DNA of 64,000 bases from Candidatus Stoquefichus sp. SB1 (GCF_001244545.1 NZ_LN852695.1:589158-653157), one strand, 5' to 3'. Positions 44,500 through 53,977 are shown, numbered from the stretch's first letter. Translations and numbers: made by a program. The notes: generated from the letters alone by a model not told the origin.

Positions 44500-46686
44500 A
44501 TGGAATTAATTATCAATCCAGGTCGTACAAAAAAAATAAAAATGCAGTTTGTCATCTATATAACACTCATATCCTTTTTAGTATCTCTCGTAAATATCTA
44601 TCATACATCGCTGTTATTTGTTTTACCATTATTTTATCTGTGTTTTATGTGTGGTTATCGAGCGTTATTGAGTTATGTAGTTGGTTTACTGATTGGCATT
44701 ATCTTTTTAAAGGTTCCCTATGAAATATTATTGATAAGTCTTTTTTCTTTTGTTTTATTAGAGTTTTGTTTATTGTTTCAATCGATGCGGTCTAGATATG
44801 TTCCTTATTTATTGACATTGATAGGAGGTATCTATTATGCTTATATCCAAATTGATTTATTATCAACTTTATTATTAACAGTTTTAACTTATTTTAATAT
44901 TCTTATTTTTGCTTATTTAGCACCATTATTTATGCATGGTGAATCTGAACTTTTAACTCATGAAAGAGTGAAATCATTATCTGTTGTTATTTTTATTAGT
45001 CTTATGAGTATTTTACCATATTCACAATTTATGACGATGATTTTAATAAGAGTTTTTATTCTCGTTATGATATATCATGAATGTTTAGATGATCTTTTGC
45101 CAGGTTTGTTTTATGGAGCATTGTTGATGTTGCTGATGAATTTAGGATATAAAGATGATATATTGGCTTTTTTATTACCGCTCTTTTTCTTTTATATGGT
45201 GAAGTGTGAGTCAAAGTTTACAATGACAGCTCTGTATTTTGTTTCACATTTAATTTTGCCTTTCTTTTTAGAATTTTCGTATACATATCATGGTCTTATA
45301 GTTGCGATGAGTGGGTTTATTTTCTTAATATTACCTATTCATAAAACAAAGCCATTATTATCATCGAGTTATCAGGAAATGACCATGAAACAGCAGTTAT
45401 CAAAACAAGTGGATTCTTTTTGTCGTTTATTTGAACAGATGACATCATTATTTACACAGACACCTTCTCATAATCATTCTTTAGAGTATATTGGATATGT
45501 TTATGAAGATATGTGTCAGAATTGTTCTAGTCAGGAAACATGTTTTAATAAGAAATACGGACCAAATCGACTTGTGAAGTTAATGAATAAAGGATTAAAA
45601 GAAACATATAATGCTCATGATGAAGATTTTATTTATCAATATTGTTTAAAACCAGAACAATATCTTGAAACAATGAAAGGTTATCAAAAAGATTATCGTA
45701 AGCTTAGTCGAGTTCAAGAAGAATATATGACTATGAAAAAAGATCTTTATCATCAGTTCTCATTGTTAAATAATGTTTTTCATCAGTTTTCTTCACAATT
45801 AAAAATTGGACATATTGAAGAAACACATATTTATGAACATATGGAAGGTTATCATTTTCAGATAGCCCATCTTAAAAAATATTATGAATCTCAATCTGTA
45901 TACTATATAGAAGTTGGTCTTTATGAAACAACACGAGAAGAAGTAGAGAATGAATTTATCCCAATTTTAGAGGATTATCTTAATGAATCACTAGATATTG
46001 AAGTCATCAAAACACCGATGCATCAGTTGGGTTATACTTATTTGGTTCTTAAACATCATGCACGCTATTATGTTCAATATGGTATTTCACAATGTGCAAA
46101 AGATTCAGTGGCTTGTGGTGACAGTTATAGTGTATTTGCAATGGATGAAAATCAGTATTTTGCTGTGAGTGATGGTATGGGACAAGGACAAAAAGCAAGT
46201 GATGATTCTTCTTTGACACTAGATGTTATGAAACAATTGATTGTTAATGGTATTTCTTTAGAAGATACGCTTCAGTCGGTTAATGCTTTATTAAAGATTA
46301 AGAATCGTAATGATATGTTTACGACTGTTGATATGATCCAGGTGAATTTGGTTTTAGGAAATGCGACAATGATTAAGTATGGGGCTTGTCCAACTTATAT
46401 TTTAAGGGATCAGGATGTTATTGAAGTGAAATCTGAATCATTGCCAATGGGGATTGTTTCACCAATTGAAACATCAGTTGAGAAATTTCAATTAATGGAA
46501 AATGATATTATTTTTATGGTTACAGATGGATTTACAAATCAATTTGGTGAGTTCTTAGATGAAAATAAGTATTTGATTGATGAAGATCATCCTAAAGAAA
46601 TCGCCCATTTATTAACACATTTGGCTAATGATGAAGATAAAAATGATGATATGACACTTATTGTTTTAAAACTTTGTAAGCAATAA
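44500..46686 (+). CDS. spoIIE: Stage II sporulation protein E (membrane PP2C phosphatase)
   Basis: 728 residues. The first ~270 residues carry about eight to ten membrane helices; a central region of ~250 residues contains a Cys cluster (CQNCSSQETCF); residues ~530-728 are a PP2C/SpoIIE domain with CGDSYSVFAMDENQYFAVSDGMGQGQKAS, FTTVDMIQV and IFMVTDGFTNQF. In spore formers it dephosphorylates SpoIIAA to free sigma-F in the forespore and acts at the division septum. Position ahead of tilS-hpt-ftsH is as in other Firmicutes. Shorter than the B. subtilis protein (about 827). Confidence 0.88.
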   Translation: MELIINPGRTKKIKMQFVIYITLISFLVSLVNIYHTSLLFVLPLFYLCFMCGYRALLSYVVGLLIGIIFLKVPYEILLISLFSFVLLEFCLLFQSMRSRYVPYLLTLIGGIYYAYIQIDLLSTLLLTVLTYFNILIFAYLAPLFMHGESELLTHERVKSLSVVIFISLMSILPYSQFMTMILIRVFILVMIYHECLDDLLPGLFYGALLMLLMNLGYKDDILAFLLPLFFFYMVKCESKFTMTALYFVSHLILPFFLEFSYTYHGLIVAMSGFIFLILPIHKTKPLLSSSYQEMTMKQQLSKQVDSFCRLFEQMTSLFTQTPSHNHSLEYIGYVYEDMCQNCSSQETCFNKKYGPNRLVKLMNKGLKETYNAHDEDFIYQYCLKPEQYLETMKGYQKDYRKLSRVQEEYMTMKKDLYHQFSLLNNVFHQFSSQLKIGHIEETHIYEHMEGYHFQIAHLKKYYESQSVYYIEVGLYETTREEVENEFIPILEDYLNESLDIEVIKTPMHQLGYTYLVLKHHARYYVQYGISQCAKDSVACGDSYSVFAMDENQYFAVSDGMGQGQKASDDSSLTLDVMKQLIVNGISLEDTLQSVNALLKIKNRNDMFTTVDMIQVNLVLGNATMIKYGACPTYILRDQDVIEVKSESLPMGIVSPIETSVEKFQLMENDIIFMVTDGFTNQFGEFLDENKYLIDEDHPKEIAHLLTHLANDEDKNDDMTLIVLKLCKQ

Positions 46687-46708
46687 TCCCAAAATATTGG
46701 GATTTTTG
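46685..46708 (+). terminator. Terminator of spoIIE
   Basis: AATCCCAA-AATA-TTGGGATT plus T run, overlapping the stop codon. Confidence 0.85.
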
Positions 46709-46758
46709 TTTTTGAATTCACATTTCTTTGATATAATGGGCTAGTGGAAGTGATAAAA

Positions 46759-47994
46759 GTGAATGTACAATTATTAAATAAATCTTTATATTATGTTATT
46801 GGTGTATCTGGTGGATGCGATTCAATGTATCTTTTAGATACTTTACAAAAAGCAGGATATCATTTATTAGTAGCACATGTGAATTATAATTATCGCCATG
46901 ATAGCAATGTTGATTATGAACTTGTTTGTGATTATTGTGCAACTTATGGCATACCTTTTTATTATAAGGAATTTCATAGTGAAGATTATCATCACGGGAA
47001 TTTTCAGGATGTTGCCAGAACATTGCGTTATAATTTTTATAAAGAAATATATAGTCTTTATAAATGTGATGGGTTGATTCTTGGACATCACTTAGATGAT
47101 CACCTGGAAACAATCTATATGCAGCTTTCGCATCATAATACGATTCATTATTTAGGTATCAGAGAAGAAAATTATGTTCAGGATATGCGTGTTATAAGGC
47201 CTTTAATGGATTGTTATAAGGAAGATATTTTACAGGAATGTGCGCATTATCAAATTCCTTTTCATGATGATTATACAAATTTTGAAGTTGATTTTGAAAG
47301 AGATAAGGTCCGTAATACTATTTTGAATCAATATACAAAACAACAAAAAGAAAACTTGCTGTTAAAGGCAAATGAGCATAATCAAAGAATTCATGAATTA
47401 GAGTTTAAAGTGAAACCTTATTACCAACAATATATAAGTGATGGACAGATCTATTATTATTATATTCCTCGAGATTTAAGAGAAATCTTTTTGTATTTAA
47501 TTTTAAGAGATGTTATGCATCCAAAATTAATTTCACAATCTTTAATTGAAGAAATTAAACATCAGATAGATAGTGTAAAACCAAACATTCAAATGAATTT
47601 ACCAGTTAATTATCTGTTCATAAAAGAGTACGATAATGTCTATATCATTGATAAAGAGAAAACCAAAGGTTATTGTTATGAATTTAAAGAATTTATTCCT
47701 TTTGGATGTGAATATTTTCATTTATTGGATAATGGTCATATCAATGAAGGTGTTTATTTAAGTCAAGATGATTATCCTATTACAATACGAACAATTCGTG
47801 AAGGTGATAGTATCATGACTTCTTCAGGAACAAAGAAGTTATCTCGATTGTTTATAAATGCAAAAATACCGGCATTAAAGAGAAAAACATGGCCAGTTGT
47901 TCTGAATAAGGATAAAACCATTATTTTAGTTCCACATATTGCAAAAAACATTGATTATTTGACTACAAAACCTAATGTATTTGTGATAAAATAG
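46759..47994 (+). CDS. tilS: tRNA(Ile)-lysidine synthetase
   Basis: Converts C34 of the AUA-reading tRNA-Ile to lysidine. About 411 residues. The PP-loop GVSGGCDSMYLLD is near the N-terminus, followed by HVNYNYR and LGHHLDDHLETIYMQL. The C-terminal substrate domain ends TTSSGTKKLSRLFINAKIPALKRKTWPVV. Start uncertain: GTG at 46759 has GGAAGTG upstream at suitable distance; GTG at 46744 would add five residues. A -10-like TATAAT lies at 46731. Followed by hpt at 30 nt. Confidence 0.92.
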   Translation: MNVQLLNKSLYYVIGVSGGCDSMYLLDTLQKAGYHLLVAHVNYNYRHDSNVDYELVCDYCATYGIPFYYKEFHSEDYHHGNFQDVARTLRYNFYKEIYSLYKCDGLILGHHLDDHLETIYMQLSHHNTIHYLGIREENYVQDMRVIRPLMDCYKEDILQECAHYQIPFHDDYTNFEVDFERDKVRNTILNQYTKQQKENLLLKANEHNQRIHELEFKVKPYYQQYISDGQIYYYYIPRDLREIFLYLILRDVMHPKLISQSLIEEIKHQIDSVKPNIQMNLPVNYLFIKEYDNVYIIDKEKTKGYCYEFKEFIPFGCEYFHLLDNGHINEGVYLSQDDYPITIRTIREGDSIMTSSGTKKLSRLFINAKIPALKRKTWPVVLNKDKTIILVPHIAKNIDYLTTKPNVFVIK

Positions 47995-48024
47995 GATAAC
48001 CATTATAAGGAGTGAAAAAGAAGT

Positions 48025-48555
48025 ATGCATAAAGATGTCAAAGAAATTTTATATACACAAGATGAAATTTCTCAAAAATGTAAAGAATTAGGCAAACAAA
48101 TTATGAATGACTATCATGATAAAGATTTGGTTTTGGTTGGGTTATTAAAGGGATCTGTTCCTTTTTTAGCTGAACTATCTAAATATGTGAATCTTGATGT
48201 CACTTTTGATTATATGGATGTCAGTAGTTATGAAGGTGTAGAGTCTCGTACCATTACAATTAAGAAAGATCTTGACCAGGATGTGAAAGGAAAAGATATT
48301 TTATTAGTTGAAGATATTCTTGATACGGGAAAAACTTTATCAACAGTTAAGGCAATGTTAGAAGAACGTGGTGCAGCCAGTGTGGAGATTGTCACAATGT
48401 TAGATAAAAAAGAGGGGAGAACATTCCCAATTGAAGCGAAGTATGTTGGATTTGAAATTCCTAATGCATTTGTTATTGGATTTGGTTTGGATTTCAATGA
48501 AAAATATAGAAACTTACCATATGTTGGTATTTTAAAAGAAGAATGTTATCAATAA
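48025..48555 (+). CDS. hpt: Hypoxanthine phosphoribosyltransferase
   Basis: Salvages hypoxanthine and guanine to IMP/GMP with PRPP. 176 residues. PRPP-binding LLVEDILDTGKTLSTV, GLLKGSVPFLAEL and the ending PYVGILKEE are typical. Lies between tilS and ftsH in the common order; 13 nt before ftsH. Confidence 0.95.
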   Translation: MHKDVKEILYTQDEISQKCKELGKQIMNDYHDKDLVLVGLLKGSVPFLAELSKYVNLDVTFDYMDVSSYEGVESRTITIKKDLDQDVKGKDILLVEDILDTGKTLSTVKAMLEERGAASVEIVTMLDKKEGRTFPIEAKYVGFEIPNAFVIGFGLDFNEKYRNLPYVGILKEECYQ

Positions 48556-48568
48556 TAAAGGAGATCGT

Positions 48569-50536
48569 ATGAACAATAAAAATAAGAGCTTATTTAAAGC
48601 GATAATGCCTTGGTTAGTTGTTATTATTCTGTTGAGTTCATTAGTCCCCCTATTAAATGGTGGGAAATCTAGTGAAGTGAATTACAATCAGTTTGTTCAG
48701 ATTGTAGATCAGCAAAAAGTCACAGAGATGACAGTTATGCCTGGTATTTATGTTACAAGTGTAGAAGGAAAATACACAAAAACAGAAGATGGAAAAGATG
48801 TTGCTTATACATTTAAGACAAATGTTCCACAGACAGATGAGGAATTAAATTCACTTATTCAATTATTAAAAGATAAGGGAATTAGCGTGAAAATCTTAGA
48901 TGCTAAAAGCGAAAATATGTTGATGGATACTATTATTGGATTATTACCATATGTATTATTAATTGGTGTTATGGTATTTGTCATGAGAAGTATTGGTGGT
49001 GGCGGAGGAGCCAATGCCAAAGCGTTTGATTTTGGAAACTCACGTGCCAAACTTGAAAAAGATAGTAAAACAAGATTTAGTGATGTAGCAGGTGCCGATG
49101 AAGAAAAAGAAGAATTAACAGAATTGGTTGATTTCTTAAAAAATCCGAAAAAGTTTGTGAATATGGGGGCTAAAATACCTAGAGGTGTCTTACTTGTTGG
49201 GCCACCGGGTACTGGTAAAACATTATTAGCAAGAGCCGTTGCAGGTGAAGCTAATGTGCCATTCTATTCTATTTCTGGTTCTGAATTCGTAGAAATGTTC
49301 GTTGGTGTTGGTGCTGGTCGTGTGCGTGATATGTTTAAGAAAGCAAAACAAAATGCGCCATGTATCATTTTCATTGATGAAATTGATGCTGTTGGACGTC
49401 AAAGAGGAACAGGTGTCGGTGGTGGACACGATGAACGTGAACAAACTTTAAATCAGTTATTAGTAGAAATGGATGGATTTAGTGGAAATGAAGGAATCAT
49501 CATCTTAGCAGCAACAAACCGTGCTGATGTTTTGGATCCTGCATTACTTCGTCCTGGACGTTTTGATAGACAAATTCAGGTTGCTAATCCTGATAAAAGA
49601 GCAAGAGCAGAGATTTTACGTGTTCATGCTAGAAATAAAAAGTTTGCACCAGATGTTAACTTTGATAATGTAGCACAACGTACACCTGGTTTCTCAGGAG
49701 CTGAACTTGCCAATGTCTTAAATGAATCTGCATTGTTAGCAGTCAGACAAGGACATCAATTAATTACACTTGATGATGTTGATGAAGCTATTGACCGTGT
49801 TATTGGTGGACCAGCTAAGAAGTCACGTAAATATACAGAACATGAAAGAAAAGTTGTTGCTTATCATGAAGCAGGACATGCAATTATTGGATTAACTTTA
49901 GAACATGCCAATAAAGTTCAAAAAGTAACAATTATCCCACGTGGAAATGCTGGTGGATATAACTTGATGACACCTAAAGAAGAGACATACTTACAAACAA
50001 AATCTCAATTAATGGCAAGTATTACAGGTTATATGGGTGGACGTGTAGCTGAAGAAGTTTTCTTTGGTGATGTCACTTCAGGTGCTCATAATGATATTGA
50101 ACAGGCAACAAGAATTGCACGATTAATGGTTACAGAACTTGGTATGTCTGATTTAGGACCAATTAAATATGCTTCAGGTCAGGATGCTGTTTTCTTAGGA
50201 AGAGATTACTCATCACAAGATAATTCACATTCTGGTCAAATTGCTTTTGAAATTGATCAGCAAGTTCGTAAGATTATTGATGGATGTTATGCTGAATGTA
50301 AAGAAATTATTGAAGCACAAAAAGATAAATTAGTTATTATTGCTAATGCTTTATTAGAACATGAAACTTTAAATAATGAACAAATTGAATCATTATATAA
50401 TACAGGTAAGATGTTAGAAATGCATGATGGTAAAGTCAGTGATTATGATGATCACCATGATATTACTTTCCCAGAAGCTCCTAAAACACCTGATCCTGTA
50501 GATTTAGATGATGATTTACTAGATGAAATGAAATAA
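48569..50536 (+). CDS. ftsH: ATP-dependent zinc metalloprotease FtsH
   Basis: 655 residues. Two membrane helices (residues ~10-30 and ~125-145) flank a ~90-residue extracytoplasmic domain, then the AAA module with GPPGTGKT (about 211), [13 protein letters not shown] and the second region of homology ([21 protein letters not shown]), then the zinc protease HEAGH (about 433). Degrades unfolded and regulatory membrane proteins. The C-terminus is acidic. Confidence 0.97.
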   Translation: MNNKNKSLFKAIMPWLVVIILLSSLVPLLNGGKSSEVNYNQFVQIVDQQKVTEMTVMPGIYVTSVEGKYTKTEDGKDVAYTFKTNVPQTDEELNSLIQLLKDKGISVKILDAKSENMLMDTIIGLLPYVLLIGVMVFVMRSIGGGGGANAKAFDFGNSRAKLEKDSKTRFSDVAGADEEKEELTELVDFLKNPKKFVNMGAKIPRGVLLVGPPGTGKTLLARAVAGEANVPFYSISGSEFVEMFVGVGAGRVRDMFKKAKQNAPCIIFIDEIDAVGRQRGTGVGGGHDEREQTLNQLLVEMDGFSGNEGIIILAATNRADVLDPALLRPGRFDRQIQVANPDKRARAEILRVHARNKKFAPDVNFDNVAQRTPGFSGAELANVLNESALLAVRQGHQLITLDDVDEAIDRVIGGPAKKSRKYTEHERKVVAYHEAGHAIIGLTLEHANKVQKVTIIPRGNAGGYNLMTPKEETYLQTKSQLMASITGYMGGRVAEEVFFGDVTSGAHNDIEQATRIARLMVTELGMSDLGPIKYASGQDAVFLGRDYSSQDNSHSGQIAFEIDQQVRKIIDGCYAECKEIIEAQKDKLVIIANALLEHETLNNEQIESLYNTGKMLEMHDGKVSDYDDHHDITFPEAPKTPDPVDLDDDLLDEMK

Positions 50537-50571
50537 GCGCATAGCGCTTATTTTCGCATAGGAGAAAACAA

Positions 50572-50664
50572 ATGAAAAGAAGTACAATGAGTAAAATATT
50601 AGTATTTATTCTCGTGTTATCTATGATTCTACCTTTGATTAGTTATTTTGCATTTGGAGGATAG
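50572..50664 (+). CDS. 30-residue single-helix membrane peptide between ftsH and hslO
   Basis: ATG after AGGAGAAAACAA encodes MKRSTMSKILVFILVLSMIL and ten more residues, one hydrophobic helix after a basic start. Its 3' end carries the hslO ribosome site (GGAGGATAGACG) and stops 3 nt before hslO, so the two are coupled. Too short for standard gene callers. Its basic-start, single-helix form recalls the DUF4044-type small proteins of lactic acid bacteria. Function unknown. Confidence 0.6.
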   Translation: MKRSTMSKILVFILVLSMILPLISYFAFGG

Positions 50665-50667
50665 ACG

Positions 50668-51546
50668 ATGAAAGATTATTTAGTAAGAGGAATTGTAAAT
50701 TCTAAAAACTGTCGTGTCATGTGTTGTACAACAACACAGCTTGTTGAAGTTGCACGTCAAAAACATGGGTTATGGCCAACTGCTTCAGCAGCATTGGGAC
50801 GTATGATGTCAGTGACACTTATGATGGGTGCTATGAATAAAAATAAAGAAAAAATGACAGTAACTATTAATGGTGGTGGACCGATTGGAACAATGCTTGC
50901 CACAACAAATAGCGATGGCAAAATCAAAGCTTTTGTAGCCAATCCAGAAGTTCATTATACTTATAATGACACAGGAAAATTAGCTGTTGGTGTAGCAGTA
51001 GGGAAAGAAGGAAGTCTACAAGTTATTAAGGATATGGGGTTAAAAGAACCATTTGTTGGAACTGTTCCTTTACAAAGTGGTGAAATTGGTGATGATTTCT
51101 CATATTATTTTATGGTTTCTGAACAAATTCCATCAGTTGTTTCAGTTGGTGTTCTTGTGAATGATACAAATGAGATTTTAGCTAGTGGTGGTTTTATTAT
51201 TCAACTATTACCAGAGGCTACAGAAGAAGATATTCAGTATATTGAAGAAAAAATGAGAAATTTCCCACCAGTTTCTTCTTTAGTAAATGAAGGAAAAACA
51301 CCTGAAGAAATTCTACAAATGATATTTGATGATGTGGAAATATTGGAATCACAGGATTTATTTTTTGAATGTGATTGCAGTAAAGAAAAGATGCGTTCAA
51401 CCTTAATAACAGTAGGAAAAGATGAGATAGAATCAATGATTCATGAGGATCATGGTTGTGAAATCAAATGTCAATTCTGCAATGAAGCATATCATTTTAA
51501 TGAAACTGAATTACAAGAGTTATTAGATGAAATGAATGAATCATAA
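50668..51546 (+). CDS. hslO: Redox-regulated chaperone Hsp33
   Basis: 292 residues. DYLVRGIVNSKNCRVMCC at the N-terminus and the zinc-binding switch CDC (about 233) and CQFC (about 266) are intact. Holds unfolded proteins when the cysteines are oxidised. Position after ftsH is typical. Terminator 51555-51592. Confidence 0.95.
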   Translation: MKDYLVRGIVNSKNCRVMCCTTTQLVEVARQKHGLWPTASAALGRMMSVTLMMGAMNKNKEKMTVTINGGGPIGTMLATTNSDGKIKAFVANPEVHYTYNDTGKLAVGVAVGKEGSLQVIKDMGLKEPFVGTVPLQSGEIGDDFSYYFMVSEQIPSVVSVGVLVNDTNEILASGGFIIQLLPEATEEDIQYIEEKMRNFPPVSSLVNEGKTPEEILQMIFDDVEILESQDLFFECDCSKEKMRSTLITVGKDEIESMIHEDHGCEIKCQFCNEAYHFNETELQELLDEMNES

Positions 51547-51554
51547 ATATTTTT

Positions 51555-51592
51555 AAATAGCTGTTTTCAAAAATTGAAGATAGCTATTTTTT
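51555..51592 (+). terminator. Terminator of hslO
   Basis: AAATAGCT (51555-51562) pairs with AGCTATTT (51582-51589), followed by T. Confidence 0.85.
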
Positions 51593-51600
51593 GTCATTGA

Positions 51601-51740
51601 ATGAAATGAAAAAGAAGACACGGATGGGGGTGTGCCTTCTTCTTCTAGGTTTACCAATATTAGGAATATAACTAATCGATAACTTACATCTATTTTAATG
51701 GGGAGGAAAAATAGAGGGGAAAAGTGTAAGCTATCTGTTA
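51601..51740 (-). ncRNA. Candidate C-rich-loop small RNA B (two hairpins)
   Basis: Minus strand, 5' to 3': hairpin GATAGCTTACA/TGTAAGTTATC (51736-51726 with 51688-51678, one mismatch) with an inner CTATTTT/AAAATAG hairpin whose loop reads CCTCCCC and a flanking TTTTCCCCTC. A second hairpin AAGAAGGCAC/GTGTCTTCTT follows (51641-51632 with 51621-51612) with loop ACCCCCATCC and TTTTTC after it, as an intrinsic terminator. Loops complement Shine-Dalgarno sequences. No protein-coding sense on either strand; no clear promoter found. Confidence 0.5.
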
Positions 51741-51771
51741 ATATCATTGACAATCTGAAAAGTTTTATACA

Positions 51772-51870
51772 AAAAAAGTAAAAAGACAGTTGAGGGGAGA
51801 GGGAAAACAACTGTCTTTTCTATTATTTTATGAGTAACATCAAGGTTGGGAGGGAAGATGTTACTGAAAT
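51772..51870 (-). ncRNA. Candidate C-rich-loop small RNA A (two hairpins)
   Basis: Minus strand: hairpin AGTAACATC/GATGTTACT (51865-51857 with 51841-51833) with a 15-nt loop containing TTCCCTCCC, then a perfect 12-bp hairpin AAAAGACAGTTG/CAACTGTCTTTT (51819-51808 with 51792-51781) whose loop reads TTTTCCCTCTCCCCT, followed by TTTTTACTTTTTTT, a strong terminator. Same stem-plus-CCCTCC-loop theme as candidate B just downstream. Comparable in layout to the LhrC/RoxS group of Gram-positive small RNAs that pair with ribosome sites. Confidence 0.55.
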
Positions 51871-51953
51871 ATCATGAAAAAATTATTTGCGATTTTTATC
51901 TGAATTTTTTAAATATCACCTCCTACAAGATATAATATATCATTCATTTGTCT

Positions 51954-51981
51954 TTGTTTTATAAAAAAATTATGTTATATT
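51954..51981 (+). promoter_or_regulatory. Probable promoter of dus
   Basis: TTGTTT, 16-bp spacer, TATATT, ending about 20 nt before the dus start. Confidence 0.45.
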
Positions 51982-51998
51982 GTGTTATGGTGAAAAAA

Positions 51999-53000
51999 AT
52001 GAAAATAGGAAATGTAGAATTAGAAAATAGAATTATTATGGCACCATTAGCTGGTATTACAAATGTTGCCTTCAGAAAAATTATTAAAGAGTTTGGTGCT
52101 GGGCTTGTTGTTAGCGAAATGGTGAGTGATAAGGCTTTATGTTATGGAAATCAAAAAACAATAGAAATGCTTAATGTTGATGAAAATGAGCATCCTATGA
52201 GTATTCAGATTTTTGGTGGAGAAGTGGAAACAATGGTGAAGGCAGCACAATTTGTTGATCAAAATTCAAATTGTGATATTATCGATATTAATATGGGTTG
52301 TCCTGTTCAAAAGGTTATCAAAGCACATGCCGGTAGTTATTTATTACAACATCCCCAATTGGTATATGATATTGTTAAGAATGTTGTTGAAGCTGTAAGT
52401 AAGCCAGTCACAGTCAAAATAAGAATTGGTTATGATTTTGATTCAATAAACTGTATTGAGATTGCGCAAATGATTGAGCGTGCTGGAGCGAGCGCAATAG
52501 CTATTCATGGTAGAACACGTTCACAGATGTATGAAGGACATGCTGATTGGTCTTGGATAAAAAAAGTAAAAGAAGTAGTCTCTATTCCTGTTATTGGAAA
52601 TGGTGATGTTAAAACTGCTCAAGATGCTAAACGTATGTTAGATGAAACAGGCTGTGATGCGGTGATGGTAGGTCGTGCTGCCTTAGGGAATCCTTGGGTA
52701 ATCAGACAGATGGTAGAATATGTTGAACATGGAATCTTGTTAGATGAACCAACCATCGATGAGAAGATTGATCAATGTCTAAAGCATGCACAAAGATTAA
52801 TTCCAGTTGAGGGTGAAAAAAATGCCATAAGACAAATGCGAGGACATGCTCCATGGTATATTAAAGGATTGAAATCTGCTTCTCAAGTTAAAAATCGTTT
52901 ATCAAAGATTGAAAGTTATCAACAGTTGGAAGCAATTTTAGAAGCATATCGTGTTTATCTACATACTGGGGATAAAACTGCATTTGAAAAATTTGAATAA
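51999..53000 (+). CDS. dus: tRNA-dihydrouridine synthase
   Basis: FMN enzyme that reduces uridines in tRNA D-loops. 333 residues. [46 protein letters not shown] (catalytic Cys), [18 protein letters not shown] and VIGNGDV are DusB-like hallmarks. Start placed at [11 protein letters not shown] with a weak GGTG site; ATG at 51987 would add four residues; the frame open to 51948 overlaps the promoter. Sits after hslO as in other Firmicutes. Confidence 0.93.
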   Translation: MKIGNVELENRIIMAPLAGITNVAFRKIIKEFGAGLVVSEMVSDKALCYGNQKTIEMLNVDENEHPMSIQIFGGEVETMVKAAQFVDQNSNCDIIDINMGCPVQKVIKAHAGSYLLQHPQLVYDIVKNVVEAVSKPVTVKIRIGYDFDSINCIEIAQMIERAGASAIAIHGRTRSQMYEGHADWSWIKKVKEVVSIPVIGNGDVKTAQDAKRMLDETGCDAVMVGRAALGNPWVIRQMVEYVEHGILLDEPTIDEKIDQCLKHAQRLIPVEGEKNAIRQMRGHAPWYIKGLKSASQVKNRLSKIESYQQLEAILEAYRVYLHTGDKTAFEKFE

Positions 53001-53022
53001 AGTGTTTCTATATTTATGATCA

Positions 53023-53085
53023 ATTCCTACTTATGTTGATATATGAGATATTTAAATTTCATATATTGATTAGGTAGGATTTTAT
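53023..53085 (+). terminator. Possible long hairpin terminator after dus
   Basis: ATTCCTAC near 53023 can pair with GTAGGAT near 53074, with an inner ATATGA/TCATAT stem and TTTTATT following. Imperfect. Confidence 0.35.
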
Positions 53086-53188
53086 TATAATTTTTCACTT
53101 CATCAAAGATTAATATAACACTAACATAGAATGTAAAGATTCATATGATAATTTTATATATAATGGGTTTATATGAGGAGAATTAACA

Positions 53189-53296
53189 ATGAAAAAATAT
53201 TTAAGTTTAGTTTTAATAAGCCTAATGTTATTTATGAATGCAGTATCATCGCATGCTTTGGATAGTAGTGTATCTGAATATTTATTATGGAAATAA
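53189..53296 (+). CDS. 35-residue putative secreted peptide upstream of VanZ
   Basis: ATG after AGGAGAATTAACA encodes a signal-peptide-like sequence, MKKYLSLVLISLMLFMNAVS, then SHALDSSVSEYLLWK. Overlaps the VanZ start by 10 nt, and VanZ has no ribosome site of its own, so this ORF probably drives VanZ translation by coupling. May be a short secreted peptide or the surviving start of an older gene. Confidence 0.5.
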   Translation: MKKYLSLVLISLMLFMNAVSSHALDSSVSEYLLWK

Positions 53297-53847
53297 ATAT
53301 ATATAATGAATATGGTAATATTATTATATTCCCTAATTTATTATTTTTAATATTAACTGTGATTATTGGAGTTTGTGCTTATAAAATGAAAAAGTATTCA
53401 TCAGTAGGAAGTTTATTGTTAGGTCTGTATTTATCATTTATTATTTGTACACTTTTTTTCCCAATAGTGATTGACTGGGGAGATGCATATAATTTTCGTG
53501 ATGATTTTCAATTCATGATTGTTCGTTATCGACCGATTGATCGCATTTTATCTAATCCACTTTATTCATTTTATCATCTGATAATGTTTATTCCTTTAGG
53601 ATATATCATGAAAAAAGAAATGACTCTTAAAAAGACAATTTTTTGGTATATTATTTTGGTTTTGGGTTTAGAAAATATCCAGTTACTGATTAATTTAACA
53701 TGTCATTATGTACAATATACTTATGATACGTGTGATATGATTTTTCATTTTACGAGTTTAATTGTGGGAATGCTATTCAGTTATATCCCTATAAATAAAA
53801 TAAGAAATCAATGGAATGAAAAGAAAAATATAAAATGTAAGCGTTGA
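53287..53847 (+). CDS. VanZ-like membrane protein
   Basis: 186 residues, five hydrophobic segments. RPIDRILSNPLYSFYHLIMFIPLGYIMKK and ENIQLLINLTCHYVQYTYDTCDMIFHFTSLIVGML fit the VanZ pattern (helix, charged loop, helix with conserved Asp/Asn). VanZ proteins reduce susceptibility to teicoplanin and related lipoglycopeptides in enterococci; here no other glycopeptide-resistance genes are present. The promoter of the next operon overlaps its stop codon. Confidence 0.75.
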   Translation: MEINIYNEYGNIIIFPNLLFLILTVIIGVCAYKMKKYSSVGSLLLGLYLSFIICTLFFPIVIDWGDAYNFRDDFQFMIVRYRPIDRILSNPLYSFYHLIMFIPLGYIMKKEMTLKKTIFWYIILVLGLENIQLLINLTCHYVQYTYDTCDMIFHFTSLIVGMLFSYIPINKIRNQWNEKKNIKCKR

Positions 53848-53872
53848 CAATAAAAATATAACATGCTATGAT
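53844..53872 (+). promoter_or_regulatory. Promoter of the RAT-bglG-PTS operon
   Basis: Consensus TTGACA (53844-53849), 17-bp spacer, TATGAT (53867-53872). Confidence 0.8.
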
Positions 53873-53887
53873 GATAGTGTAATTTAT

Positions 53888-53956
53888 GGATTGTTATAGC
53901 AAAGATATGGCTACACAAAACCTGTTTACAGATACTTTTTCTGTGACGGGTTTTTC
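53888..53956 (+). promoter_or_regulatory. RAT antiterminator site and overlapping terminator
   Basis: GGATTGTTATAGC...GGCTACACAAAACC (53888-53922) matches the ribonucleic antiterminator of BglG/LicT systems. It overlaps a terminator formed by AAACCTGT...ACAG with CTGT...ACGGGTTT (about 53918-53956) plus T runs. Binding of the antiterminator protein encoded next would block the terminator and allow the PTS genes to be read. Confidence 0.85.
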
Positions 53957-53977
53957 TTTTTGGAGGGAGAGATTTCA

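Noticed and set aside
43600-44500. Invertible segment or res site next to the serine recombinase
   Set aside because: No inverted repeats beyond terminator hairpins and no duplicated sites were seen around the gene.
46796-47113. Minus-strand ORF of 105 codons inside tilS
   Set aside because: Shadow frame; tilS motifs are intact on the plus strand.
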